This document shows positions 14,734-22,531 of a stretch of 32,088 bases of DNA, piece by piece. The stretch is from positions 1 to 32,088 of the forward strand of contig CALILP010000113.1 of NCBI GenBank assembly GCA_938016515.1, read 5' to 3'. A program made the position numbers and the translations under genes. The stretch comes from an uncultured Paracoccaceae bacterium (GTDB lineage Bacteria > Pseudomonadota > Alphaproteobacteria > Rhodobacterales > Rhodobacteraceae). How positions within the stretch are numbered: position 1 is the first letter of the stretch; each line of letters opens with the position of its first letter. The notes beneath the pieces are model-generated. The model was not told the DNA's origin. It searched no databases and saw nothing but the letters and a program-made list of their open reading frames with translations.

Positions 14734-16068
14734 ATGAGCGTAACCAGCACAGATCCCGGCAACCGCAACAGCGGCATAAGTCAGCCCGAAACAATTCCAG
14801 AAAACACGCCGCAAACCGATCAAACCGAAACAGGCAACGTGCGGGGAAACCAGTTTACCCCGGCAGACAGAACTGCGCCGGCCAGACGCAATTTCTTCCG
14901 TGGCAAGCTCCCCGGCTTCAAATCACTCAAAGTTTTTTCAAAGTTCACCAAGTCATCTTTGCGCGCGCAGCCCGGATTTAAAGCGGCGGTCAATAAATTG
15001 ATGGATCTGAACAAGGGCATGCCAAAAAAAGATGCCGTATCCGTCGTAAGACACCGGGTTCAAGACCAAGAGGAATTAGGTATTATGGCGAAGGACTCGT
15101 TAGCAGACCTAAATAGGCACCTTGGTGACCTGATAAATCAGAATCAGAATGCGGTCGATAAATTGAAGAGTCTGCACCCGGGCATGTCAGAAGAGGCTGC
15201 CGTATCCGTCATAAAACACCGGGTTCAAGACCGCGTGAATAACAAGGCTGAGACGGAGCCGACAGCGTTAGAAAAAATAAATAAGCAACTTGATGGTCGT
15301 GCAAAGATGCGGCTGGAAATTGAAACAATACGCGATAGGCTGGCCGGACACGACGGTTTCCGAAGAATCTACACACGTTTGGTCGAGCAAAACGAAACCA
15401 TGCTGACGGCAGAGGCAAAAATTCGTGCCGCCACTGCAATTCATGAAAAATTAAATGAAGTGCCAGCAGACATGCCCTTGGATGCAATCCTAGACGCAGT
15501 TTATCAGGACGTCTTAACAGAAAACGATCCGGCACCTGAGCCTCCAAACGGAATTTACAGACTTATAGGTAACCGGTTCCTGCAGGTTGACCCTCGCGAT
15601 GCGCAGCCACCTGAAGCTGATGACGACCAAAGACCAACACCGCCAGACCAGTTTGAGGGCCAGGGCGACTCCTCGTGGCAGTCGAATGAGAACCGCGATC
15701 TCCCGGTATTTAAGGGCTTTTCCAGATCAGAGCCCAACTTAGGCAGTGAACAGTTTCTATTACAGCCAATTCCCGCGCGCTCCACGCTGCAGTCAACGTC
15801 GAATGAGCAGGACCTTGACCCGAATATAGGACGTCCCTTGCCAGAGATGTCTTTGTCCGGGCGGGATGCTTCGCAGCGTGAGAGTGAACAACTTGAGGCA
15901 CCCGACGCACCACCTACAACAATGGAGGGTGAATTTTGGGATGACCCGGAAGTTGCTGCAGCGGTTGCTGAATCGGATGCAGCGCTTGCTGAATCGTTTG
16001 AGAAGGCTGAACACCTTGATGATCTGTTTGAAGCCTTCCCACCAGACACAACCGGGGTCAAATTTTAA
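14734..16068 (+). CDS. candidate T3SS effector with an internally duplicated module
   Basis: A 444-residue protein without recognised homology. Residues 1-50 are polar and disorder-prone (rich in T, N, P, Q), like a type III secretion signal, followed by a basic segment (RRNFFRGKLPGFKSLKVFSK). A 27-residue module occurs twice, at 85-111 and 140-166. Both copies share AV.KL..L..GM....AVSV..HRVQD, with 16 of 27 identical. A helical region to about 260 and a long acidic, proline-rich, probably unstructured C-terminal half follow. ATG 14734 has AAAAGGAT upstream. The gene sits beside a class I chaperone and behind the shared dyad. Codon use appears more AT-rich than neighbours, suggesting separate acquisition. 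Confidence 0.75.
   Translation: MSVTSTDPGNRNSGISQPETIPENTPQTDQTETGNVRGNQFTPADRTAPARRNFFRGKLPGFKSLKVFSKFTKSSLRAQPGFKAAVNKLMDLNKGMPKKDAVSVVRHRVQDQEELGIMAKDSLADLNRHLGDLINQNQNAVDKLKSLHPGMSEEAAVSVIKHRVQDRVNNKAETEPTALEKINKQLDGRAKMRLEIETIRDRLAGHDGFRRIYTRLVEQNETMLTAEAKIRAATAIHEKLNEVPADMPLDAILDAVYQDVLTENDPAPEPPNGIYRLIGNRFLQVDPRDAQPPEADDDQRPTPPDQFEGQGDSSWQSNENRDLPVFKGFSRSEPNLGSEQFLLQPIPARSTLQSTSNEQDLDPNIGRPLPEMSLSGRDASQRESEQLEAPDAPPTTMEGEFWDDPEVAAAVAESDAALAESFEKAEHLDDLFEAFPPDTTGVKF
15034..15067 (+). repeat. 34-bp direct repeat, copy 1 (effector module)
   Basis: Begins GCCGTATCCGTC and ends GGGTTCAAGACC. It matches the copy at 15199-15232 at 32 of 34 positions, 165 bp (55 codons) away in the same frame. 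It encodes the AVSVVRHRVQD end of the first module. Confidence 0.9.
15199..15232 (+). repeat. 34-bp direct repeat, copy 2 (effector module)
   Basis: Second copy, encoding AVSVIKHRVQD. It differs from copy 1 by two G-to-A changes. DNA conservation higher than that of the flanking protein sequence suggests a fairly recent duplication or gene conversion. Confidence 0.9.
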
Positions 16069-16102
16069 TCCCAGAAGGCCATTCTTGCCATTAATCAGAA
16101 CA

Positions 16103-16138
16103 CCAGCCGCAAAGTCCCTTTCAGGTTTTTGCGGCTGG
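16103..16138. repeat. 11-bp perfect inverted repeat between two T3SS-linked genes
   Basis: CCAGCCGCAAA at 16103-16113 pairs with TTTGCGGCTGG at 16128-16138 around a 14-nt loop. It lies 35 nt after the effector candidate's stop. No T-run follows on the + strand, so it is a weak intrinsic terminator at best. It may be an mRNA 3'-end stabiliser or a protein-binding site. Confidence 0.7.
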
Positions 16139-16201
16139 GGACGCACCTTACGCACCTTCACTGAAATGACGTAGGGTTAAAACGACATAATTTCCGCCCA
16201 T

Positions 16202-16243
16202 TGTGCCCAATAGTACATCCACCTCTCGTCCACACCATATTCT
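16202..16243 (+). promoter_or_regulatory. dyad and -10-like box upstream of the TPR gene
   Basis: TGTGCCCAATAGTACA at 16202-16217 has one change in the right half (TACA). The -10-like TATTCT at 16238-16243 begins 21 nt later. The site ends 57 nt before GTG 16275. Confidence 0.55.
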
Positions 16244-16274
16244 CAGCAAAAGAACACCCACAAGGACGCTTCCT

Positions 16275-16913
16275 GTGTTTCAACAAGCCGACGACATTCA
16301 GTTATTCTTGGTCCCATTCGATCTATCCGAGTCGTCATCTGCAGACTCGATCAATGCGATCGGGCCGATGACCTCGGACCATGTTTTCGATCTGCTGAAA
16401 GAAATGGTCTCGCAGCAACCGGACGCGGATGATGACATCCACGACCTTTGCAATGCGCCCAGCTTGCAAGACATCGTGGCCCAGGGCGTCGAGGCCTTTG
16501 TCCAACAATTCACGTCTGTGATTACGGCGGCTGAAACAAACTTTGGGGATGTTTATGGTGTCGGGGTCTCGTCCTTCAAAGAAGGTCAGATCGAACAGGC
16601 TTTTTCGACATTTTCGATCTTCTTTGCGCAGCCCGAAACACGGGCCCCTGCCCTTTCGGCACTGGCGGCCTGCGCCTGTTATCAAAAGCGATATGACCGG
16701 GGTTTTGCCTTGGCAGAGCAAAGCATCGCCAGCAAGGAATCCCATCCACGCGCCCATCTGATCGCAGGCTATTGCGCGCTGCAAATCGGTGACAGAAAAA
16801 GCGCAAAACGGCATCTTGCCTTGGCCACGCGATTGGCCCGCAGCGATGCCCGCTACCGGGACGAACAACGCTGCGCACAGCGCGAACTGCTGCTGATGCA
16901 GCTGGCAAACTGA
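16275..16913 (+). CDS. TPR protein of the T3SS regulon, possible class II chaperone
   Basis: A 212-residue protein. The N-terminal 90 residues are acidic and helical (DHVFDLLKEMVSQQPDADDD). Residues from about 92 carry TPR-like units: GVGVSSFKEGQIEQAFSTFS; ALAACACYQKRYDRGFALAE; and HLIAGYCALQIGDRKSAKRH. An in-frame GTG at 16203 exists, but it is part of the dyad motif itself. GTG 16275 has AAGGA 8 nt upstream and lies 57 nt after the dyad, matching other operons. It resembles SycD-type chaperones, perhaps for an effector or translocator-like protein. Its own promoter-like site places it in the T3SS regulon. Confidence 0.72.
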   Translation: MFQQADDIQLFLVPFDLSESSSADSINAIGPMTSDHVFDLLKEMVSQQPDADDDIHDLCNAPSLQDIVAQGVEAFVQQFTSVITAAETNFGDVYGVGVSSFKEGQIEQAFSTFSIFFAQPETRAPALSALAACACYQKRYDRGFALAEQSIASKESHPRAHLIAGYCALQIGDRKSAKRHLALATRLARSDARYRDEQRCAQRELLLMQLAN

Positions 16914-17222
16914 CGGTTTGAAACTGCCGCGCTGCGGTGTCTTTCTTTGCGCCTCAGACGAAACCGCCAACTGGGTTGGGCAAAGATACCTTTGCAGACA
17001 GGGCTGCTGCGTTCACGTCAAAGAAGCCATCATCAAACAATGGGTTAGGACAGAAATGTCTTGGCCCTTTTGGCATCAGCACAGGTCGTGCGACCCAATA
17101 GACTGTCCCAACGTCCCGAAGCGCACACAAAAAAAGCCCCCAAGCAACAGCTTAGGGGGCTTTTGTTCATTTCCATGCGACGTCCCGCACCTGATCGGGC
17201 GGGAACGACGCCCTTGCAAATG
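16914..17222. other. intergenic region between convergent genes
   Basis: About 309 bp with no gene that I can support. The open frames here lack ribosome-binding sites and protein-like composition. The only clear structure is the bidirectional terminator at 17132-17164. Confidence 0.6.
17132..17164. terminator. bidirectional Rho-independent terminator
   Basis: AAAAGCCCCC at 17132-17141 pairs with GGGGGCTTTT at 17155-17164. A further AGC/GCT pairing inside gives a long stem. A-runs and T-runs on the outer sides let it work in both directions, serving the + strand TPR gene and the - strand effector candidate. Confidence 0.88.
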
Positions 17223-17948
17223 CTAGGCGATCTCCGCGCGGATCTGTGGCAATGCGACCTCAAAGTTCAAATGAAAATCACCAGGGTTGTGCTGTGAGCT
17301 GACCATGTGTTCCTTGTTCATCATCATGAAGCCAACAAACGCGTCCAGAAACGCTGCGGGGTCTTCGCCCATCTCGTCGGCAGACAAAGACACCACCTTG
17401 TCCAAGTCGTGAAATCTCTCCCGCAATGACATGTCGCGATGTTCTTCACCGACTTTCAGTTTCAGTGTCCACCCGGCATCTGCGAAATCCTTCATATGCT
17501 TCATCAACGTCGGAGAGCTGGCCATTTTGTCTTTAACAGCATCCGAAAGCGCATGATCACCGATCATCATCCCGTCGAGCGTACCAATATTGTCAGGATA
17601 GTCGTATTGTGCCAGCGCTGTCTCGCTGATGTACGCTTCTGCCTTGGATTGCATGCGCAGCGGCGTTTCAGTGTTTGGGCTTCGTGTCATCGCCATGGCA
17701 TTGTTGAAAATATTTTTGCCAGCTTCCAGAAAACGCGCGCCGCCACTCCATAGGAAATTGCCAATGCGTTTCAAAAGTGACTGCTTTGCAGACTCGGGCG
17801 GACCATCAGTTCCGGCACTGGCAACGCTGCCGGCATAAGCCATAGTGCTGTCGCGCGACGTGCCGGTGTTTTCCGCAGCTTTTGTATCCTCCGGGATAAA
17901 CTGCAACAGGGTGCTGGTTGTACTAAGCGGGATTTCAGGTGGGGGCAT
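17223..17948 (-). CDS. candidate T3SS effector of unknown activity
   Basis: A 241-residue protein with no family I recognise. Residues 1-55 are S/T/P/A-rich and disorder-prone, a typical secretion leader. After a helix near LLKRIGNFLWSGGARFLEAG comes a compact C-terminal domain (about 95-241). It contains LMKHMKDFADAGWTLKLKVG, SLSADEMGEDPAAFLDAF and FMMMNKEHMV. The layout recalls small effector proteases, but there is no HExxH or obvious Cys-His pair, so I assign no activity. ATG 17948 has AAGGAG 6 nt upstream; a TTG at 17981 is less likely. The shared dyad lies 58 nt upstream, which is the main reason to link it to the T3SS. Confidence 0.65.
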   Translation of the reverse strand: MPPPEIPLSTTSTLLQFIPEDTKAAENTGTSRDSTMAYAGSVASAGTDGPPESAKQSLLKRIGNFLWSGGARFLEAGKNIFNNAMAMTRSPNTETPLRMQSKAEAYISETALAQYDYPDNIGTLDGMMIGDHALSDAVKDKMASSPTLMKHMKDFADAGWTLKLKVGEEHRDMSLRERFHDLDKVVSLSADEMGEDPAAFLDAFVGFMMMNKEHMVSSQHNPGDFHLNFEVALPQIRAEIA

Positions 17949-17979
17949 TGCAGTCTCCTTGCATGTGAATTTCCCTATC

Positions 17980-18022
17980 AAGGTACAGGGTCACACGGAC
18001 GCGCACTGTGCTATTTGCTACC
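17980..18022 (-). promoter_or_regulatory. dyad and -10-like box upstream of the second effector candidate
   Basis: On the minus strand, GGTAGCAAATAGCACA (18022-18007) keeps the right half and AATAG core but has a weak left half. The -10-like TACCTT (17985-17980) begins 22 nt later. The site ends 58 nt before ATG 17948. Confidence 0.55.
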
Positions 18023-18313
18023 TATTCCACACGTTTTCTGGTGCGCGAGTCATGTCAAATACGCAGATGACATGCCTCGCGCAGACCACAATCGCTGCGA
18101 CACACCTTTCAGCGAAATTCAGCGTTTTTTTGGGGTGCGAAAACTTTGTTTGGAAGTTGCAGAATAAAATTGTGTTACCGGACGTAAAGTCACTAGTGAC
18201 CAGTGATTGAGGGGGCGTTTGATGATAAAACGCGATAGAAACAGGGCATTTTCACCCAACAAGCCAAAAAGCGGCCATCGTCGTTCCATTTGTCAACGCT
18301 GGACTGCCGCAAA
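18023..18313. promoter_or_regulatory. upstream region of the SARP-hydrolase gene with two palindromes
   Basis: About 290 bp without a supported gene. It holds a perfect 12-bp palindrome, GTCACTAGTGAC, at 18189-18200, followed by a partial repeat of its half (CCAGTGATTGA). An inverted repeat, GCGTTT-N7-AAACGC, lies at 18215-18233. Both sit 80-125 nt before the start of the 18314 gene, as operators might. No -35/-10 pair stands out. Confidence 0.45.
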
Positions 18314-19852
18314 ATGACAGCGCCGATGGAATTACAGGTTCTTGGTCATCTGACGCTACTGCGCGACAAAGTCGTGATGCCGATGATTTCTTCACGTAAG
18401 ACCCGGTCGCTATTGGCGTATCTTGCCATTACGGATCAGGCGCACCCCCGCGAACACCTGTGCGAAGTCTTCTTTGATAACACCAGCGATCCGCGCGGCG
18501 CGTTGCGATGGTCGTTGTCCCGTATTCGCAACATGATCGACACCGATGCTGCATCACACCTGATCGTCGATAAAGACACGGTGCAGTTGGATTTGCGCCA
18601 CATCAGTCTTGATCTGGGGTTTGTGCATGATGTGAACGATGATCCGGCCCCTGCCCCGGCAGACCTTATCAAATGCGCAGAGATGCTGACGCATAGGCCG
18701 CTGACGCACCTACACCTTCCGCGCTCTGAGGACTTTGACGACTGGCTTAGCCGGGAAAACGAAACCCTTCAGGACTTGCGCGGCCAGATCGTTCAAAAAA
18801 TCGCGGCAGCGCCCAGCGTATCAGACGCAGAGGCGTTGCGCTGGTTGCGGTCGTGGGTCCGGCAAGACCCCAAGTCACGGGTGGCATCACAGGCGTTGTG
18901 GCAGCGTTTGATTGATCTTCAATACCTTGATGAAGCAGACGAAGTGGCCTTGGCGTTCCAAAGCAAGACGGGGTCGCGTCGTGGGCTGGAACAGCCGCAG
19001 CCCCTCGACCAAAAGATAGGGTTTTGCGAAACACAAGATGGCGTGCGTATCGCACTTGCAAGCGTTGGAGCGGGGCCTGCTCTTGTGAAGGCGGCGAACT
19101 GGCTCAACCACCTAGAGCGTGACTGGCAAAGCCCGATTTGGGCAGAGACCTTTCAAGCGCTTTCAAAGCAAAACACCTTGGTGCGCTATGATGAACGGGG
19201 CAATGGGCTGTCCGACTGGGACGTGCCAGAGATCAGCTTTTCGGCCTTCGTGGATGACCTTGAAACGGTTGTCGACGAGCTACAGCTTGACCGGTTCCCG
19301 TTGTTGGGCATGTCGCAAGGGTGCGCTGTATCAATCGCTTATGCGGTGCGTCACCCGCATCGGGTCTCGTCGTTGATCCTGATCGGTGGGTATGCTGCCG
19401 GTTGGCGGGTTGGCATGACCCCCGAAGAGATAGAGCAGCGCGAGGCGGTGCTGACCTTAACGCGCCATGGTTGGGGGACATCAAATCCGGCCTATCGCCA
19501 TATCTTTTCGCAAACCTTCATGCCGGACGCCGATGCAGATCGTCTGGCGTGGTTTGACGAGTTTCAACGCAAAACAACCTCGCCCGAGAACGCGGTCAGG
19601 TTTCAGGAAGCCTTTGGCGATATCGATGTCCGTCACCTGTTGGGACAGGTCAAAGCGCCCACGCTGGTCCTGCATGCCAAGGGGGATCAACGGATCCCGC
19701 TTGCGCATGGTCAGGCCTTGGCTGATGCTATTCCCAACGCCACGATGGTCGCACTGGATAGCCGCAATCATATCATCTTGGGTGACGAGCCTGCGTGGCA
19801 GGTTTGTATGGATGAAATCCAATCCTTCCTGCGCCGGCACAGCAACATCTGA
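18314..19852 (+). CDS. SARP-like winged-helix domain fused to an alpha/beta hydrolase
   Basis: A 512-residue fusion. Residues 5-100 form an OmpR/SARP-type winged-helix domain (MELQVLGHLTLL, SRKTRSLLAYLAI, DPRGALRWSLSRIRNMI). A helical linker resembling a bacterial activation domain follows to about 235. The rest is an alpha/beta hydrolase with a complete triad: Ser334 in GMSQG, Asp458 in AKGDQRIP and His486 in SRNHIIL. YDERGNGLSDW supports a catalytically competent fold. The frame opens at TTG 18290; I take ATG 18314, although its ribosome-binding site is weak, and ATG 18326 is also possible. Proteins of this build are probably ligand-responsive regulators. The target is unknown. Confidence 0.82.
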   Translation: MTAPMELQVLGHLTLLRDKVVMPMISSRKTRSLLAYLAITDQAHPREHLCEVFFDNTSDPRGALRWSLSRIRNMIDTDAASHLIVDKDTVQLDLRHISLDLGFVHDVNDDPAPAPADLIKCAEMLTHRPLTHLHLPRSEDFDDWLSRENETLQDLRGQIVQKIAAAPSVSDAEALRWLRSWVRQDPKSRVASQALWQRLIDLQYLDEADEVALAFQSKTGSRRGLEQPQPLDQKIGFCETQDGVRIALASVGAGPALVKAANWLNHLERDWQSPIWAETFQALSKQNTLVRYDERGNGLSDWDVPEISFSAFVDDLETVVDELQLDRFPLLGMSQGCAVSIAYAVRHPHRVSSLILIGGYAAGWRVGMTPEEIEQREAVLTLTRHGWGTSNPAYRHIFSQTFMPDADADRLAWFDEFQRKTTSPENAVRFQEAFGDIDVRHLLGQVKAPTLVLHAKGDQRIPLAHGQALADAIPNATMVALDSRNHIILGDEPAWQVCMDEIQSFLRRHSNI

Positions 19853-19943
19853 CGTAACCAAGGCCTTGCATACCCAAATAGAACCGCGCCAAAAGGGAAA
19901 CGCACCCTGGCCAGAACGCCAGCAATGATCGGCACCAAACAGC

Positions 19944-21011
19944 ATGAACACGACAGTCACGACCACATCCGCAGAAACGCATTTCTCGATCTCGGCAGGT
20001 CTTTCGGAACGTCTTGCCAAGATGCAGGCCAGCCTGGCGTTCACGTCCTACCAATCGGGCCAGCTTTACTTTGTTGGGCTGAAGCCTGATGGGGGCACCA
20101 ACATCCACCAGACAGCCATCCGCAAGCCGATGGGGCTGTGTCTGGACGATCAGGGGGCGTTGACCCTTACAAGCGCGTTCCAAGTCATGCGGTTCGAAAA
20201 CGCGCTGGCGCCGAACGAGGTCGTGAACGGCTCTTTTGATACCTGCTATGTGCCGCGATTGGTGCATGTGACGGGTAATCTGGATTCCCACGATGTTGGG
20301 GTTGATGCGCACGGGCGCGCGGTATTTGTGAACACCCGTTTCAACTGTCTGGCGCACCCCTCTGCGCGGCATAGCTTTGAAGAGGTTTGGCGCCCGCCTT
20401 TCATTTCCGCGCTTGTGGACGAGGATCGCTGCCACCTGAACGGTATGGCGATGGAAAACGGCAAGCCGCGCTATGTTACGGCGATCAGCAAGTCGGACAC
20501 CATCGATGGCTGGCGTGACAGGCGTGCGGACGGCGGCGTGATCATTGACGTCGAAACCAACAAGATCGTGTGTGAAGGCCTGTCGATGCCGCACTCACCC
20601 CGTATGCACAACGGACAGCTTTGGGTCCTGAACTCTGGCACGGGCGAATTGGGCGTCGTTGCGTTTGACAGCGCGGGCAAAGGGACATTTGTGCCGCGCG
20701 CCTTCTGCCCCGGCTTCCTGCGTGGTCTGCGGTTTCATGGAAACACGGCCATCGTCGGTTTGTCCAAGCCCCGGTACAAGCGTTTCGAAGGCCTTGCGTT
20801 GGACGCGAAACTGCAAGCAGCCGATAGCGAGCCGTGGTGCGGTTTGCAGGTGATCGACCTGGACAAAGGCAGTTGCGTGGACTGGCTGCGCATTGATGGC
20901 GCAACAGCAGAACTCTATGATCTTGAAATCCTCAATGGGGCTGCGTGCGCTATGGCAGTTGCACCGGACTCGCCAGAAATTGTCGATTTCATCACCTACG
21001 CAAAGCCATAA
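19944..21011 (+). CDS. TIGR03032/DUF4915 family protein
   Basis: A 355-residue protein with the marks of the TIGR03032 family: an early SYQSGQLYFVG stretch, SFDTCYVPRLVHVTGNLDSH, DVGVDAHGRAVFVNTRFNCL, and PHSPRMHNGQLWVLNSGTGE. The repeated beta-strand pattern suggests a propeller-like fold. The biochemical role is not established as far as I know. ATG 19944 lies 91 nt after the SARP-hydrolase stop on the same strand; the ribosome-binding site is poor and the true start could be a little downstream. Co-transcription with the regulator is possible. Confidence 0.82.
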   Translation: MNTTVTTTSAETHFSISAGLSERLAKMQASLAFTSYQSGQLYFVGLKPDGGTNIHQTAIRKPMGLCLDDQGALTLTSAFQVMRFENALAPNEVVNGSFDTCYVPRLVHVTGNLDSHDVGVDAHGRAVFVNTRFNCLAHPSARHSFEEVWRPPFISALVDEDRCHLNGMAMENGKPRYVTAISKSDTIDGWRDRRADGGVIIDVETNKIVCEGLSMPHSPRMHNGQLWVLNSGTGELGVVAFDSAGKGTFVPRAFCPGFLRGLRFHGNTAIVGLSKPRYKRFEGLALDAKLQAADSEPWCGLQVIDLDKGSCVDWLRIDGATAELYDLEILNGAACAMAVAPDSPEIVDFITYAKP

Positions 21012-21221
21012 TGCAGGCCTGACGTATGGGTCATTCGGCGGTTCCCCGCTTTCTTTGACCAAACGCTCAAATTACCACGTTTTTTCACACGATCTGGGCG
21101 AATCACTTCGTGTAGACCCTGTTAGGGCACAAAAACGAACAAGGTGGGACAGTTGAGCAGACTGGCAACGCAGGCACATGTAGACTGCATATTGGCTGAA
21201 ACGATTAGCGTCAGCCGATTG

Positions 21222-22001
21222 TCATATTTCCGTAGACGCTGTTGCCGCAATCGCATCCAGATCGGGTTGCCCTTCGGGGCCGATGACAACGTAATCCGCA
21301 CCCCCTGCCGACCACGACACAAAATCAAATCCATTGATCGTGGTGTCGTTGAACGTGGGCGCAAGAGACGGATCTTTACTGGATTGCTGAAGACACAACG
21401 CGATGACGGTGCCGTCGGCCTCGCGATACATCAATTGGGCGACGGGTTTGCCGTTCGCCACAACCAGGCGGCCGCCTTCGAACGTCAGACCATGTTGGGT
21501 CAAATCAGGGATGCTGAATGTCGCACCGATGGTTTTGCCCAACCACGCCTCGATATGGTCGGCCTCGTCGGCGCCCACTTCAACCAGATGCCGTTCCTGG
21601 CCTGCGTAGATCGCGTGGTAATCAGCGATCGCAGCCAGCCAGCCAGGCTGCGGCACAGGGTCTTGTCCGCGCAGGGTGTACCCACCGAAACCACCGATCC
21701 CAAGGACAACCAGACTGGCAGCCAAGGCGCCCCAGATCGGGCGCGACGCAGGGGGTGGTGCGGCAACGGGGGTCGGGTCCACCAGATCAGCGTCCCGGAT
21801 CTGTTGGGCCAACGCAAAAGGCACAGGCGCGTTTAATTCTTCGGCGAACTTTTCCTCCGCGAAGGCGTCGGCCTGAATGAGCGCGTCAAGCTCGGCCTGT
21901 GCGGCACTATCTGTCGCCAGACGCGCTTCGACTTCGGCGGTCTCTGCCGGATCAAGCTCGCCATCAAGATAGCCACTCAGCTTTATTGAAAAGTCTGTCA
22001 T
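21222..22001 (-). CDS. anti-sigma factor of an ECF sigma factor
   Basis: A 259-residue protein. The N-terminal cytoplasmic part (FSIKLSGYLDGELDPAETAE) is typical of anti-sigma factors, although I see no zinc-binding HxxxCxxC. A single transmembrane helix lies at about 92-113 (IWGALAASLVVLGIGGFGGY). The C-terminal half would be periplasmic. ATG 22001 overlaps the sigma-factor stop by one base (TAATG), with GAGGAG upstream; a GTG at 22013 is less likely. The pair fits a membrane anti-sigma that sequesters its sigma until an envelope signal arrives. Confidence 0.87.
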   Translation of the reverse strand: MTDFSIKLSGYLDGELDPAETAEVEARLATDSAAQAELDALIQADAFAEEKFAEELNAPVPFALAQQIRDADLVDPTPVAAPPPASRPIWGALAASLVVLGIGGFGGYTLRGQDPVPQPGWLAAIADYHAIYAGQERHLVEVGADEADHIEAWLGKTIGATFSIPDLTQHGLTFEGGRLVVANGKPVAQLMYREADGTVIALCLQQSSKDPSLAPTFNDTTINGFDFVSWSAGGADYVVIGPEGQPDLDAIAATASTEI

Positions 22002-22531
22002 TACTCGACACACTCCTCTGTGGTTAAACGAGATACAAGTAACTTACGGGCACGGTGGATACGGCTCATGACCGTACCGATAGGAATGTTCAGTAACTCT
22101 GACGCTTCCCGATAGCTGTAACCTTCCGCACATACCAACAACAGAGGCTGCGAAAGGTCGTTTTCAAGGTCCTCAACATGACGGTTGACCTGCTTTGCGG
22201 TCATAACATCGTCAACGTTGCTTTCTGTGCGCAACTCTGCCGCCTCTTCAGCGGGGACCTGCCCTTCGCCTTGACGGACCTTGCGTTTGCGAATTTCACT
22301 CACCCACAAATTGCGGATGATGCGAAACAACCACCGGTCCAGCGGTTGTGCGGGATCAAAGGTATGCCATTTCTGAAGGGCAGCCGCGCATGCATCTTGC
22401 AAAAGATCGTCGGCATCGGGGCCAGACCGGGTCAAACTCATTGCAAAACGGCGAAGTCTGGGAAGCAGACTGATCATCTCCGTTTTGAACTGGTCTGGTG
22501 TCATTGCAGCTGCGCAACCCTGATACGACAT
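22001..22531 (-). CDS. ECF RNA polymerase sigma factor
   Basis: A 176-residue sigma-70 family protein of the ECF type. Region 2 is LLPRLRRFAMSLTRSGPDAD followed by DLLQDACAAALQKW and RWLFRIIRNLWVSEIRKRK. Region 4 contains GYSYREASELLNIPIGTVMS and RIHRARKLL. The frame is open to 22789, but the extension has no protein-like composition. I use ATG 22531; ATG 22504 is an alternative, and neither has an ideal ribosome-binding site. It is translationally coupled to the downstream anti-sigma. Its target promoters are not evident here. Confidence 0.92.
   Translation of the reverse strand: MSYQGCAAAMTPDQFKTEMISLLPRLRRFAMSLTRSGPDADDLLQDACAAALQKWHTFDPAQPLDRWLFRIIRNLWVSEIRKRKVRQGEGQVPAEEAAELRTESNVDDVMTAKQVNRHVEDLENDLSQPLLLVCAEGYSYREASELLNIPIGTVMSRIHRARKLLVSRLTTEECVE

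Noticed and set aside
16203-16274. Upstream GTG start for the TPR gene at 16203
   Set aside because: That GTG is part of the dyad and has no ribosome-binding site. GTG 16275 has AAGGA at good spacing.
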